A stretch of DNA of 64,000 nucleotides from NCBI GenBank assembly GCA_964019135.1, contig OZ025260.1:37739373-37803372 (forward strand), in the 5' to 3' direction. Position numbers and translations under genes: made by a program. Each line of letters starts with the position of its first letter. Within the stretch, counting starts at the first letter, position 1. Of the stretch, positions 55,301 through 64,000 are shown piece by piece. The DNA comes from Arenicola marina. Its lineage: Eukaryota; Annelida; Polychaeta; Arenicolidae. The notes under the pieces are model-generated. The model was not told the DNA's origin. It ran no database searches and saw only the letters and a list, made by a program, of their open reading frames with translations.

Positions 55301-58300
55301 AGGTGTCATACCATATCTACTGCGCATGTTATGATGAGGTGTCATACCATATCTACTGCACATGTTATGATGAGGTGTCATACCATATCTACTGCGCATG
55401 TTATGATGAGGTGTCATACCATATCTACTGCGCATGTTATGATGAGGTGTCATACCATATCTACTGCGCATGTTATGATGAGGTGTCATACCATATCTAC
55501 GGCGCATGTTATGATGAGGTGTCATACCATATCTACTACGCATGTTATGATGAGGTGTCATACCATATCTACTGCGCATGTTATGATGAGGTGTCATACC
55601 ATATCTACTGCGCATGTTATGATGAGGTGTCATACCATATCTACTGCGCATGTTATGATGAGGTGTCATACCATATCTACTGCGCATGTTATGATGAGGT
55701 GTCATACCATATCTACTGCGCATGTTATGATGAGGTGTCATACCATCTCTACGGCGCATGTTATGATGAGGTGTCATACCATATCTACTACGCATGTTAT
55801 GATGAGGTGTCATACCATATCTACTGCGCATGTTATGATGAGGTGTCATACCATATCTGCTGCGCATGTTATGATGAGGTGTCATACCATATCTACTGCA
55901 CATGTTATGATGAGGTGTCATACCATATCTACTGCGCATGTTATGATGAGGTGTCATACCATATCTACTGCGCATGTTATGATGAAGTGTCATACCATAT
56001 CTACTGCGCATGTTATGATGAGGTGTCATACCATATCTACTGCGCATGTTATGATGAGGTGTCATACCATATCTACTGCGCATGTTATGATGAGGTGTCA
56101 TACCATATCTACTGCGCATGTTATGATGAGGTGTCATACCATATCTACTGCGCATGTTATGATGAGGTGTCAAACCATATCTACTGCACATGTTATGATG
56201 AGGTGTCAAACCATATCTACTGCACATGTTATGATGAGGTGTTATACCATATCTACTGCGCATGTTATGATGAGGTGTCATACCATATCTACTGCGCATG
56301 TTATGATGAGGTGTCATACCATATCTACTGCGCATGTTATGATGAGGTGTCATACCATATCTACTGCGCATGTTATGATGAGGTGTCATACCATATCTAC
56401 TGCGCATGTTATGATGAGGTGTCATACCATATCTACTGCGCATGTTATGATGAGGTGTCATACCATATCTACTGCACATGTTATGATGAGGTGTCATACC
56501 ATATCTACTGCGCATGTTATGATGAGGTGTCATACCATATCTACTGCGCATGTTATGATGAGGTGTCATACCATATCTACTGCGCATGTTATGATGAGGT
56601 GTCATACCATATCTACTGCACATGTTATGATGAGGTGTCATACCATATCTACTGCGCATGTTATGATGAGGTGTCATACCATATCTACTGCGCATGTTAT
56701 GATGAGGTGTCATACCATATCTACTGCGCATGTTATGATGAGGTGTCATACCATATCTACTGCGCATGTTATGATGAGGTGTCATACCATATCTACTGCG
56801 CATGTTATGATGAGGTGTCATACCATATCTACTGCGCATGTTATGATGAGGTGTCATACCATATCTACTGCGCATGTTATGATGAGGTGTCATACCATAT
56901 CTACGGCGCATGTTATGATGAGGTGTCATACCATATCTACTACGCATGTTATGATGAGGTGTCATACCATATCTACTGCGCATGTTATGATGAGGTGTCA
57001 TACCATATCTACTGCACATGTTATGATGAGGTGTCATACCATATCTACTGCGCATGTTATGATGAGGTGTCATACCATATCTACTGCACATGTTATGATG
57101 AGGTGTCATACCATATCTACTGCGCATGTTATGATGAGGTGTCATACCATATCTACGGCGCATGTTATGATGAGGTGTCATACCATATCTACTGCGCATG
57201 TTATGATGAGGTGTCATACCATATCTACTGCACATGTTATGATGAGGTGTCATACCATATCTACTGCGCATGTTATGATGAGGTGTCATACCATATCTAC
57301 TGCGCATGTTATGATGAGGTGTCATACCATATCTACTGCGCATGTTATGATGAGGTGTCATACCATATCTACGGCGCATGTTATGATGAGGTGTCATACC
57401 ATATCTACTACGCATGTTATGATGAGGTGTCATACCATATCTACTGCGCATGTTATGATGAGGTGTCATACCATATCTACTGCGCATGTTATGATGAGGT
57501 GTCATACCATATCTACGGCGCATGTTATGATGAGGTGTCATACCATATCTACTACGCATGTTATGATGAGGTGTCATACCATATCTACTGCGCATGTTAT
57601 GATGAGGTGTCATACCATATCTGCTGCGCATGTTATGATGAGGTGTCATACCATATCTACTGCACATGTTATGATGAGGTGTCATACCATATCTACTGCG
57701 CATGTTATGATGAGGTGTCATACCATATCTACTGCGCATGTTATGATGAAGTGTCATACCATATCTACTGCGCATGTTATGATGAGGTGTCATACCATAT
57801 CTACTGCGCATGTTATGATGAGGTGTCATACCATATCTACTGCGCATGTTATGATGAGGTGTCATACCATATCTACTGCGCATGTTATGATGAGGTGTCA
57901 TACCATATCTACTGCGCATGTTATGATGAGGTGTCATACCATATCTACTGCGCATGTTATGATGAGGTGTCATACCATATCTACTGCGCATGTTATGATG
58001 AGGTGTCATACCATATCTACTGCGCATGTTATGATGAGGTGTCATACCATATCTACTGCGCATGTTATGATGAGGTGTCATACCATATCTACTGCGCATG
58101 TTATGATGAGGTGTCATACCATATCTACGGCGCATGTTATGATGAGATGAGGTGTCATACCATATCTACTGCGCATGTTATGATGAGGTGTCATACCATA
58201 TCTACTGCGCATGTTATGATGAGGTGTCATACCATATCTACGGCGCATGTTATGATGAGGTGTTATACCATATCTACTGCGCATGTTATGATGAGGTGTC

Positions 58301-59485
58301 ATACCATATCTACGGTGCATGTTATGATGAGGTGTCATACCATATCTACGGCGCATGTTATGATGAGGTGTCATACCATATCTACTGCGCATGTTATGAT
58401 GAGGTGTCATACCATATCTACTGCGCATGTTATGATGAGGTGTCATACCATATCTACTACGCATGTTATGATGAGGTGTCATACCATATCTACTGCGCAT
58501 GTTATGATGAGGTGTCATACCATATCTACTGCGCATGTTATGATGAGGTGTCATACCATATCTACGGTGCATGTTATGATGAGGTGTCATACCATATCTA
58601 CTGCGCATGTTATGATGAGGTGTCATACCATATCTACTGCGCATGTTATGATGAGGTGTCATACCATATCTACTGCGCATGTTATGATGAGGTGTCATAC
58701 CATATCTACTACGCATGTTATGATGAGGTGTCATACCATATCTACTGCGCATGTTATGATGAGGTGTCATACCATATCTACTGCACATGTTATGATGAGG
58801 TGTCATACCATATCTACTGCGCATGTTATGATGAGGTGTCATACCATATCTACTGCGCATGTTATGATGAGGTGTCATACCATATCTACTGCGCATGTTA
58901 TGATGAGGTGTCATACCATATCTACTGCGCATGTTATGATGAGGTGTCATACCATATCTACTGCACATGTTATGATGAGGTGTCATACCATATCTACTGC
59001 GCATGTTATGATGAGGTGTTATACCATATCTACTGCGCATGTTATGATGAGGTGTCATACCATATCTACTGCGCATGTTATGATGAGGTGTCATACCATA
59101 TCTACTGCGCATGTTATGATGAGGTGTTATACCATATCTACTGCGCATGTTATGATGAGGTGTCATACCATATCTACTGCGCATGTTATGATGAGGTGTC
59201 ATACCATATCTACTGCGCATGTTATGATGAGGTGTCATACCATATCTACGGCGCATGTTATGATGAGGTGTCATAAGATATCTACTGCGCATGTTATGAT
59301 GAGGTGTTATACCATATCTACTGCGCATGTTATGATGAGGTGTCATACCATATCTACTGCGCATGTTATGATGAGGTGTCATACCATATCTACTGCACAT
59401 GTTATGATGAGGTGTCATACCATATCTACGGCGCATGTTATGATGAGGTGTCATACCATATCTACTGCGCATGTTATGATGAGGT
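52354..59485 (+). repeat. 36-bp satellite, about 198 units, with 1872-bp higher-order repeat
   Basis: Unit TCATACCATATCTACTGCGC + ATGTTATGATGAGGTG. Variants are rare and mostly at CpG (TGCGCA to TGCACA) or TACTGCG to TACGGCG / TACTACG. A diagnostic triple (two TCAAACC units then GTTATACC) occurs at 52426, 54298 and 56170, exactly 1872 bp (52 units) apart, and the order of other variants between them repeats too. So there are at least three higher-order copies. A 5-bp insertion near 58147 shifts the phase. Because 36 is divisible by three, three frames (two plus, one minus) stay open for 5.8-7.3 kb. None has coding signs. Confidence 0.98.
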
Positions 59486-59626
59486 TTTTGAAGAAAAAAA
59501 TCTTTTGTGGTTCCCATGATAACAGCATATCCGTATGAACGCCGACCAACTTATTTATGGCAATTGGGGTAACGATAAGAAACAAAAGCCATTTGGGCAA
59601 AACATTATTCGAAAACAACTTAAAAC
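59486..59626. other. Short unique spacer
   Basis: Unique sequence between the satellite and the sarcoglycan 3' duplication; no feature apart from the CTTATTTATGG stretch. Confidence 0.4.
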
Positions 59627-60367
59627 AAACAATCATATCAGACAGAGAGCGCTTGAAGAATGTGTTCGCAATTTAATTTGAGGATATTATTGTGAGGCAT
59701 AAGAGCACGTGATGACGTCATCCCTCGACGAGAGATGTATAAGAGGACGTGATGACGTCATCCGTCGACGAGAGATGTATAAGAGGACGTGATGACGTCA
59801 TCCACAGACGGTCGAGTCCCCCTGACAGTTGCCTTGACTCGGGGAGAGGAAGAGTTCACAAACAATCATATCAGACAGAGAGCGCTTGAAGAATGTGCTT
59901 GCAATTTAATTTGAGGATATTATTGTCAGGCATAAGAGCACGTGATGACGTCATCCGCAGACGGCGGACGTTTAAGAGCACGCGATGACGTCATCCGCAG
60001 ACGGCAGATGTATAAGATCACGTGATGACGTCATCCGCAGACGGCGGACGTTTAAGAGCACGCGATGACGTCATCCGCAGACGGCAGATGTATAAGATCA
60101 CGTGATGACGTCATACGCCGACGACATGTATAAGAGGACGTGATGACGTCATCCGCCGACGAGAGATGTATAAGAGGACATGATGACGTCATCCGCCGAC
60201 GAGAGATGTATAAGAGCACGTGATGACGTCATCCGCAGACGACGGATGTATAAGAGGACGTGATGACGTCACCCACCGATGAGAGATGTATAAGAGGGCG
60301 TGTTGACATCATCCACAGACGGTTGAGTCCCCCTGACAGTTGCCTTGACTTGGGGAGAGGAAGAGTT
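59627..60367 (-). repeat. Duplicated sarcoglycan 3' end with 40-bp CRE-containing array
   Basis: A block starting CAAACAATCATATCAGACAG occurs at about 59627 and again at about 59860 (233 bp apart). Each is followed by 40-bp units (GTGATGACGTCATCCGYCGA + CGAGAGATGTATAAGAGGAC): three in the first, about ten in the second. Each then meets a copy of the last 59 bases of the sarcoglycan CDS (59798-59856 and 60309-60367). I count about twelve perfect TGACGTCA palindromes. The real stop codon TGA (60309-60311) lies within a degenerate edge unit of the array. Confidence 0.93.
59798..59856 (-). pseudogene. Partial duplicate of the sarcoglycan terminal exon
   Basis: These 59 bases match 60309-60367 except for two sites. 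Read in the sarcoglycan frame it gives [18 protein letters not shown] and a stop. Both differences are synonymous third-position changes at CpG (CCG/CCA, TCG/TCA). It starts mid-exon with no obvious splice acceptor, so it is probably a passive by-product of the 3' duplication. Confidence 0.85.
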
Positions 60368-60482
60368 TCCCGGACGCTGCGCAGACACACAGCTGGTACA
60401 CGTGTTGGTAGGGGTGACCTTGAAACTGGGGCGGGCTCACGACCAAGCCCTTAAAGTGAATACGCTTCGCGTCGAGGATGAT
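60309..60482 (-). CDS. SGCD: Sarcoglycan coding exon 7 (terminal, Cys motif)
   Basis: Acceptor TGCTTCCAG|ATCATC, phase 0, residues 235-291. Encodes [20 protein letters not shown], then [20 protein letters not shown] and CQGDSTVCG. Vertebrate delta sarcoglycan ends with the same pattern (CVCANGRLFLS, CQ, CL). The TGA falls in the first degenerate CRE-array unit. Confidence 0.95.
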   Translation of the reverse strand: MILDAKRIHFKGLVVSPPQFQGHPYQHVYQLCVCAASGKLFLSPSQGNCQGDSTVCG

Positions 60483-63075
60483 CTGGAAGCAAAATTACGA
60501 TAGATATAATTACAATAAATACAATAGATACCCATGGCGATGTCTTTTCTCTTTTACTGGATTAGGCTAGGTATTCATGTTCGAGAAAATGGTTCACAAC
60601 AGGGTACGCTTTACGAAGGTCTTAACTGCAAAAGATATCATATAGTAGTTTAAACTAATATTATATAGCTAATATTAAGGCCAGGGAAAATTACCATTGC
60701 TTGATAAATAGTTCCGAGCTGGTTTTAATTAGAGAGGCGGTTGCGATTTCTGATACTCGACTTCCTATTCCGTTTATCAACGAATGATCACCATGAGTGT
60801 CACACAGCATAAAGCAACGATCCAGAAGTTTGTAATCCTGACTCACGGACTCTGAGAGGGACTCCAGCCGGAGGTCATCCAGACTGCTGTTGATGGCAAT
60901 GGGTCCGGCGGGCGAGCGCAGCGTGATGCCGTCCGGAGCAGAGATGTGCATGCTCCGGGTGGGGGACTCCAACCTACAAGATCCCGAGACAAAGGTGACG
61001 ACGAAACAATGTAGCGTGGGTGTTCTGTAATACGGTGCATAGGTAGTTGATGTTTTCGACACTATTTACATGAAAAATACTACTATATATTGATCATGAT
61101 GTACTAATTACATTAATTTCGTCAATTCATTTATTACTCCAATCTATTAACTTATCCTTACAAATTTAAATATGGCCACACCAAAAACAATGATACAAGA
61201 CATATTTTCTTATATATATCCCGAAGTATTTAATACACAAATATGTACGACACAGTAATAGGAGTTACACAATGGTTTACCTGAGATCGTTGGAATCTGA
61301 CCGAATATGAGGAGTTTGAACAGAACCAGAGAACACAGCTCCACCGGAGCCTGCAATGTGTGAAGAATAAGAAACGTGGTTAAACACATTACAACTATTG
61401 ATACAACCCCGAAATAAAATAACTGCTTACATTCTTTTCATGCGCGGATAGTGATTCCCTTTACGTTAAGGGACGTTTGCGGTTCCTCGACGAAAGTGTC
61501 TTTATATCAAAAGTGCCTCACAATTAGATTTAACAGTTTTTGCAATATCCAAACTTAATTCGTGTCCCATATATTAGTGTTTCCTTATACATGTATTTAA
61601 GTTCGCTACTCATGTCATATTTCCTCGCTTACCGCCGATATGCTATTGGTGGGTCCTGTCATGTTCTTTTTATTTCATTTCATTTCTATTTCTTTGGTAT
61701 ATTGACAAATTCAAGGACACACATTGTATATACTCCTGTATTGCGCCGTTATGACACCTGCACGTCATAACATAGTGGTACAGGTGTCACTACCTACCGG
61801 GAACAGATAACTTTGGCGCTCCAAGGAAGACCGTTTTATCATCAGCAGTAAATAATACATCCCCTTTGGAGTTGTGAATTTCGAACCGCTTGGCATACGA
61901 TTGGATTTTTTGGTTCCCTGGAAATTGCAAAGAAATCTAAAATCGGTGAAGAGTATTAGCGAGACATGCGACAAAGCCTGCGAGAAAACAAAATACCGAC
62001 CAGTCCAAATTCTTGTTGGTCCATTTTCGGACGGATTTGACCTTTATAACGAACCCAAAATGCCAAATATTCATTAAAGACAATGGGTATATGTAACTTC
62101 TGTCTCTTTACATACTTCTACAAGTCTACATTAAACAGACCTAGCTAGCCACATACCTAGAACGAGTCTGTTTGTAATTTTACCATCCTCATTCCTGGAA
62201 TTCAATGTAATGTTTCTCGCAGATTGTAAATATAATGCTGAATTCTGCAAGTAAAGAAACACATAATACACGTGATTATGTTTCATACCTGACCCTTATC
62301 ATGACACAGAACCGCTTTGAAATGACATAATATTAGTCAACAATACAATATACGACGGATATCCATTTAATAAGGTTTACTTCATTGACTGTAAACCTCA
62401 ACAGTTAACGCATTGGCGGAAGGGGGGGGTGCAAACTTTACGACCAGGGGGCATAAAAGGATTGTTTTACGTATATTGATACCTACTTCTCTTGATTGTA
62501 TTTTCTCTGCATAGAGTCCTCCCAGGAACTCGCTGTCGCCTTGCACGCGAATCCCGTTCTCCACGATTCTGAGTTTTCCCATTCCGTGCTGAGGAAATCA
62601 AGAAATCTACAAGCTAACGGATTAGAATACTCCGATGGCAGAATGTATCTGAAATGAACGCCAGTTTGTCGTAGTTTGTCTGTGACCTTCATGGCCATTG
62701 AGAAGTCCATGACCTTAAGGATTCAAATGACCGTACTCACCATGGATAGGGTCATAACCTCCTTACCTTGCGGACTCCACGACCTTCAGTATCTACATGA
62801 CTACTCGCCATGGAGAACTTCATGACTTTAAGGATCCAGAAGTCCATGACCTTGAGGATCCAGATGACTGATGCACTCACCATGGAGAAGTCCATGACCT
62901 TGAGGATCCAGATGGTCAGCGCCATGTTGACGATGGCTGTGATCATCAGGAGCAGCAGGAAGATGTAGAGGCACCGCTTTCTCCAGCCGTAGATGCCGAT
63001 CTTGTAGACGATGGTGGCGTTGGGGGGCGCTGAGCTGGACCAGTCGCCCCCATTGGCTGCCCCCGTCCCCATCAT
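60309..63075 (-). CDS. SGCD: Gamma/delta-type sarcoglycan, 7 coding exons, 291 residues
   Basis: Exons on the minus strand with matching phases: 63075-62881, 62588-62487, 62244-62157, 61917-61798, 61350-61281, 60973-60847, 60482-60309; 876 bases. Length equals that of vertebrate gamma/delta sarcoglycan (about 290). It is a single-pass type II membrane glycoprotein of the dystrophin complex, linking muscle cytoskeleton to matrix. Residues 1-34 are cytoplasmic; about 35-60 form the membrane helix within [16 protein letters not shown]..; the extracellular part has [20 protein letters not shown], a glycosylation site NIT (110-112) at the vertebrate position, RLESPTRSM-type repeats, and the Cys motif CVC..CQ..VC (266, 268, 283, 290). 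Invertebrates usually have one gene ancestral to vertebrate gamma, delta and zeta, so the symbol is only the nearest match. The ATG follows a splice-like C-rich CCACAG, implying an upstream 5' UTR exon. It is convergent with KLHL8. Confidence 0.95.
60847..60973 (-). CDS. SGCD: Sarcoglycan coding exon 6
   Basis: Acceptor CTTGTAG|GTTGGA, donor GAGTCC|GTGAGT, phase 2 in and 0 out, residues 192-234. Encodes [20 protein letters not shown] and [11 protein letters not shown], matching the paired RLES motifs of vertebrate proteins. Without the donor the frame runs on as a non-homologous tail. Confidence 0.95.
61281..61350 (-). CDS. SGCD: Sarcoglycan coding exon 5
   Basis: Too short for an ORF scan. 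Acceptor ATTGCAG|GCTCCG, donor CTCAG|GTAAAC, phase 1 in and 2 out. Encodes [22 protein letters not shown], matching the vertebrate segment GTVFPKSIETPNVRADP. Confidence 0.94.
61798..61917 (-). CDS. SGCD: Sarcoglycan coding exon 4
   Basis: Acceptor ATTTCCAG|GGAACC, donor CCCG|GTAGGT, phase 1 both sides, residues 129-169. Encodes [39 protein letters not shown], matching vertebrate YGKKFEVKTVSGKLLFSADN. Confidence 0.95.
62157..62244 (-). CDS. SGCD: Sarcoglycan coding exon 3 (N-glycosylation site)
   Basis: Too short for an ORF scan. Acceptor CTTGCAG|AATTCA, donor CTAG|GTATGT, phase 0 in and 1 out. Encodes [29 protein letters not shown]. The NIT sequon matches the conserved NVT of vertebrate delta sarcoglycan. 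Confidence 0.95.
62487..62588 (-). CDS. SGCD: Sarcoglycan coding exon 2
   Basis: Acceptor TTTCCTCAG|CACGGA, donor AGAGAA|GTAGGT, phase 0 both sides. Encodes [34 protein letters not shown], closely matching vertebrate [20 protein letters not shown]. Confidence 0.96.
62690..62880 (-). repeat. Repeated copies of the exon 1 end and donor in sarcoglycan intron 1
   Basis: On the minus strand, segments like CTGGATCCTCAAGGTCATGG + ACTTCTCCATG recur about five times from 62910 down to 62690, increasingly diverged, spaced about 27-54 bases. One later copy again reads CCATG|GTGAGT (about 62738), and CGCAAG|GTAAGG ends at 62767. Using the latter would add 38 in-frame residues, phase 0. Confidence 0.88.
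62881..63075 (-). CDS. SGCD: Sarcoglycan coding exon 1 (cytoplasmic tail, membrane helix)
   Basis: Starts [10 protein letters not shown] (ATG at 63075-63073) just after an acceptor-like C-rich CCACAG, and ends TTCTCCATG|GTGAGT at phase 0. Includes [20 protein letters not shown], nearly identical to the vertebrate segment. The end of this exon and its donor are repeated downstream in the intron. Confidence 0.94.
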
Positions 63076-63599
63076 CAGCTGTGGCGGGGGGGGGGGGCAA
63101 AGACAATAGTAATTCACTGGGATACCAAGGGTAAAATATCTACACTACATCAACCAAGGCTTCGTAATCGTAATCCCTCATCCGCTCTGCGCAAACGTTT
63201 TTTAAGAAAAGGAAAACTTTTCCCGAAAGAAACATTAAAAACAATTTGGCATTTACAAATATGAACACCTGAGTCTTTAACAGAAAAGTTACAACAACAC
63301 TGAATTTTGATCTATTTTACTACATATAATTACTATTCAAAACTGATGCATGGCAAAACTGTCAATGCATTTTTCTCTTCCGAATCTGACGGGACGTGTC
63401 GCCTGTACTTTTCAAATCTTTATAGTTTATTAGATGTCAGATTTGACAACCACGTATGAACCACCAACACCGGAGAAAGTAACTCCTGATTGGCCAAAGC
63501 ACATTCACTTCAGTCAAAGTGTCCTCCAAATCCCTTGAATCCCAACTAAATATATGCAAATTCAGTTAATTTCAGTAACATTTATCCCTGTTTAATTTA
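63076..63599. other. Sarcoglycan 5' side, probable intron
   Basis: On the minus strand a G/C-rich run (63081-63097) forms the pyrimidine tract of the acceptor before the first coding exon. Beyond it no coding exon is recognisable. Confidence 0.45.
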
Positions 63600-63790
63600 A
63601 ATTGATCTCGGTTACATTTATCCCACAAGCATTGATCTCAATTGCATTTATCCCACGAGCATGTATCTCAATTGCATTTATCCCACATGCATTTATCTCA
63701 ATTGCATTGATCTCAATTTTATTTATCTCAATTGCATTGATCTCAATTGCATTTTTTATCTCAGTTGCATTGATCTCAATTGTATTTACA
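63600..63790 (+). repeat. Short irregular repeats of GATCTCAATTGCATTTATCC
   Basis: About ten loose units of ATCTCAATTGCATT with optional TATCCCACRAGC, in 17-27-base steps. They give the Ile/Ala/Phe-rich ORFs at 63602-63978, which are not genes. Confidence 0.88.
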
Positions 63791-63804
63791 CCATGTACAT
63801 TGAC

Positions 63805-63969
63805 AGGGGCGGATCTAGGAATTTGCCAAGGGGGGGGGGTGCTCTCTGGAAACTTCCGACCGGGGGGCAGGGGGGGGGGGTGCTTGGAGAAGCCGACTTT
63901 AACAGTGTATGTTCAGGTTCCCAAGGGGGGGGGGGTGCAACCCCCGTAACCCCCCCTAGATCCCCCCCT
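63805..63969. mobile_element. Small G-rich MITE-like element, 165 bp, 15-bp inverted ends
   Basis: Left end AGGGGCGGATCTAGG and right end CCTAGATCCCCCCCT are inverted copies with one mismatch. The interior has several G homopolymers. No transposase frame is present. A target duplication is not clear. Related wording near 62414-62450 may be a decayed relative. Confidence 0.65.
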
Positions 63970-64000
63970 GATCATTGATCTCATATATGTGGTTACATTT

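Noticed and set aside
52331-58135. 1934-codon minus ORF (MRSRYGMTPHHN repeats)
   Set aside because: Antisense shadow of the same 36-bp satellite.
52234-59538. 2434-codon ORF of a Cys-rich 12-residue repeat (YHIYCACYDEVS) as a giant secreted or structural protein
   Set aside because: The period of 36 is divisible by three, and three frames are open at once. Variants are mainly CpG transitions and mostly nonsynonymous, and the ORF slips into another repeat frame after a 5-bp insertion. No signal peptide or splice context.
60260-60454. Plus-strand ORF across the sarcoglycan terminal exon
   Set aside because: It is the antisense shadow of the Cys-motif exon, which has clear homology on the minus strand.

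Overview
The window is animal nuclear DNA. It has multi-exon genes with GT-AG introns, a non-LTR retrotransposon, tRNA-derived SINEs, short inverted-repeat elements, an LTR-retrotransposon fossil and many minisatellite or satellite arrays. The proteins (KLHL8, a gamma/delta-type sarcoglycan, an F-box/LRR protein) are metazoan. Compact introns in the sarcoglycan, strong CpG and GC richness in KLHL8 exons and the repeat style suggest a non-vertebrate animal, perhaps marine, but I cannot name the phylum.

Layout. 1-2975: 3' part of a Jockey/CR1-like LINE with an endonuclease-RT ORF interrupted by one in-frame stop. 3848-4884(-4986), minus: one exon of an F-box/LRR gene that continues left of the window. 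5-13 kb: no supported gene; diverged duplications, a long hairpin, an 83-bp inverted-repeat pair enclosing a SINE, and a degenerate minisatellite. 13.0-18.8 kb: a 44-bp array of roughly 125 units, split by one SINE. 20312-46221, plus: a complete-looking KLHL8 gene (8 coding exons, 721 residues as assembled). Its 15-kb first intron holds three 1029-bp tandem copies, 41-, 43- and 18-bp arrays, a Ty3/Gypsy fossil and SINEs. Its last intron holds a 54-bp array made from a tRNA-like SINE head, a 349-bp MITE and a 23-bp array. 46.2-52.3 kb: KLHL8 3' flank with one candidate polyA signal. 52354-59485: about 198 copies of a 36-bp satellite with a 1872-bp (52-unit) higher-order period. 60309-63075, minus: a complete 7-exon gamma/delta sarcoglycan (291 residues as assembled), convergent with KLHL8. 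Its stop codon sits in the edge unit of a CRE-containing 40-bp array.

Function. KLHL8 is a CUL3 E3 ligase substrate adaptor, reported to act on the synaptic scaffold rapsyn. The sarcoglycan is a membrane subunit of the dystrophin complex in muscle. Both have muscle or synapse roles, but nothing here shows the neighbourhood is functional.

The most unusual theme is tandem duplication touching gene structure. The 5' splice site of KLHL8 exon 3 is triplicated with a 41-bp period. The splice-donor region of the first sarcoglycan coding exon is repeated about five times, leaving an in-frame alternative donor. The end of the last sarcoglycan exon is duplicated together with its CRE array. I found no clear new enzymatic or defence system. 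The long ORFs in the arrays are products of repeat periods divisible by three.
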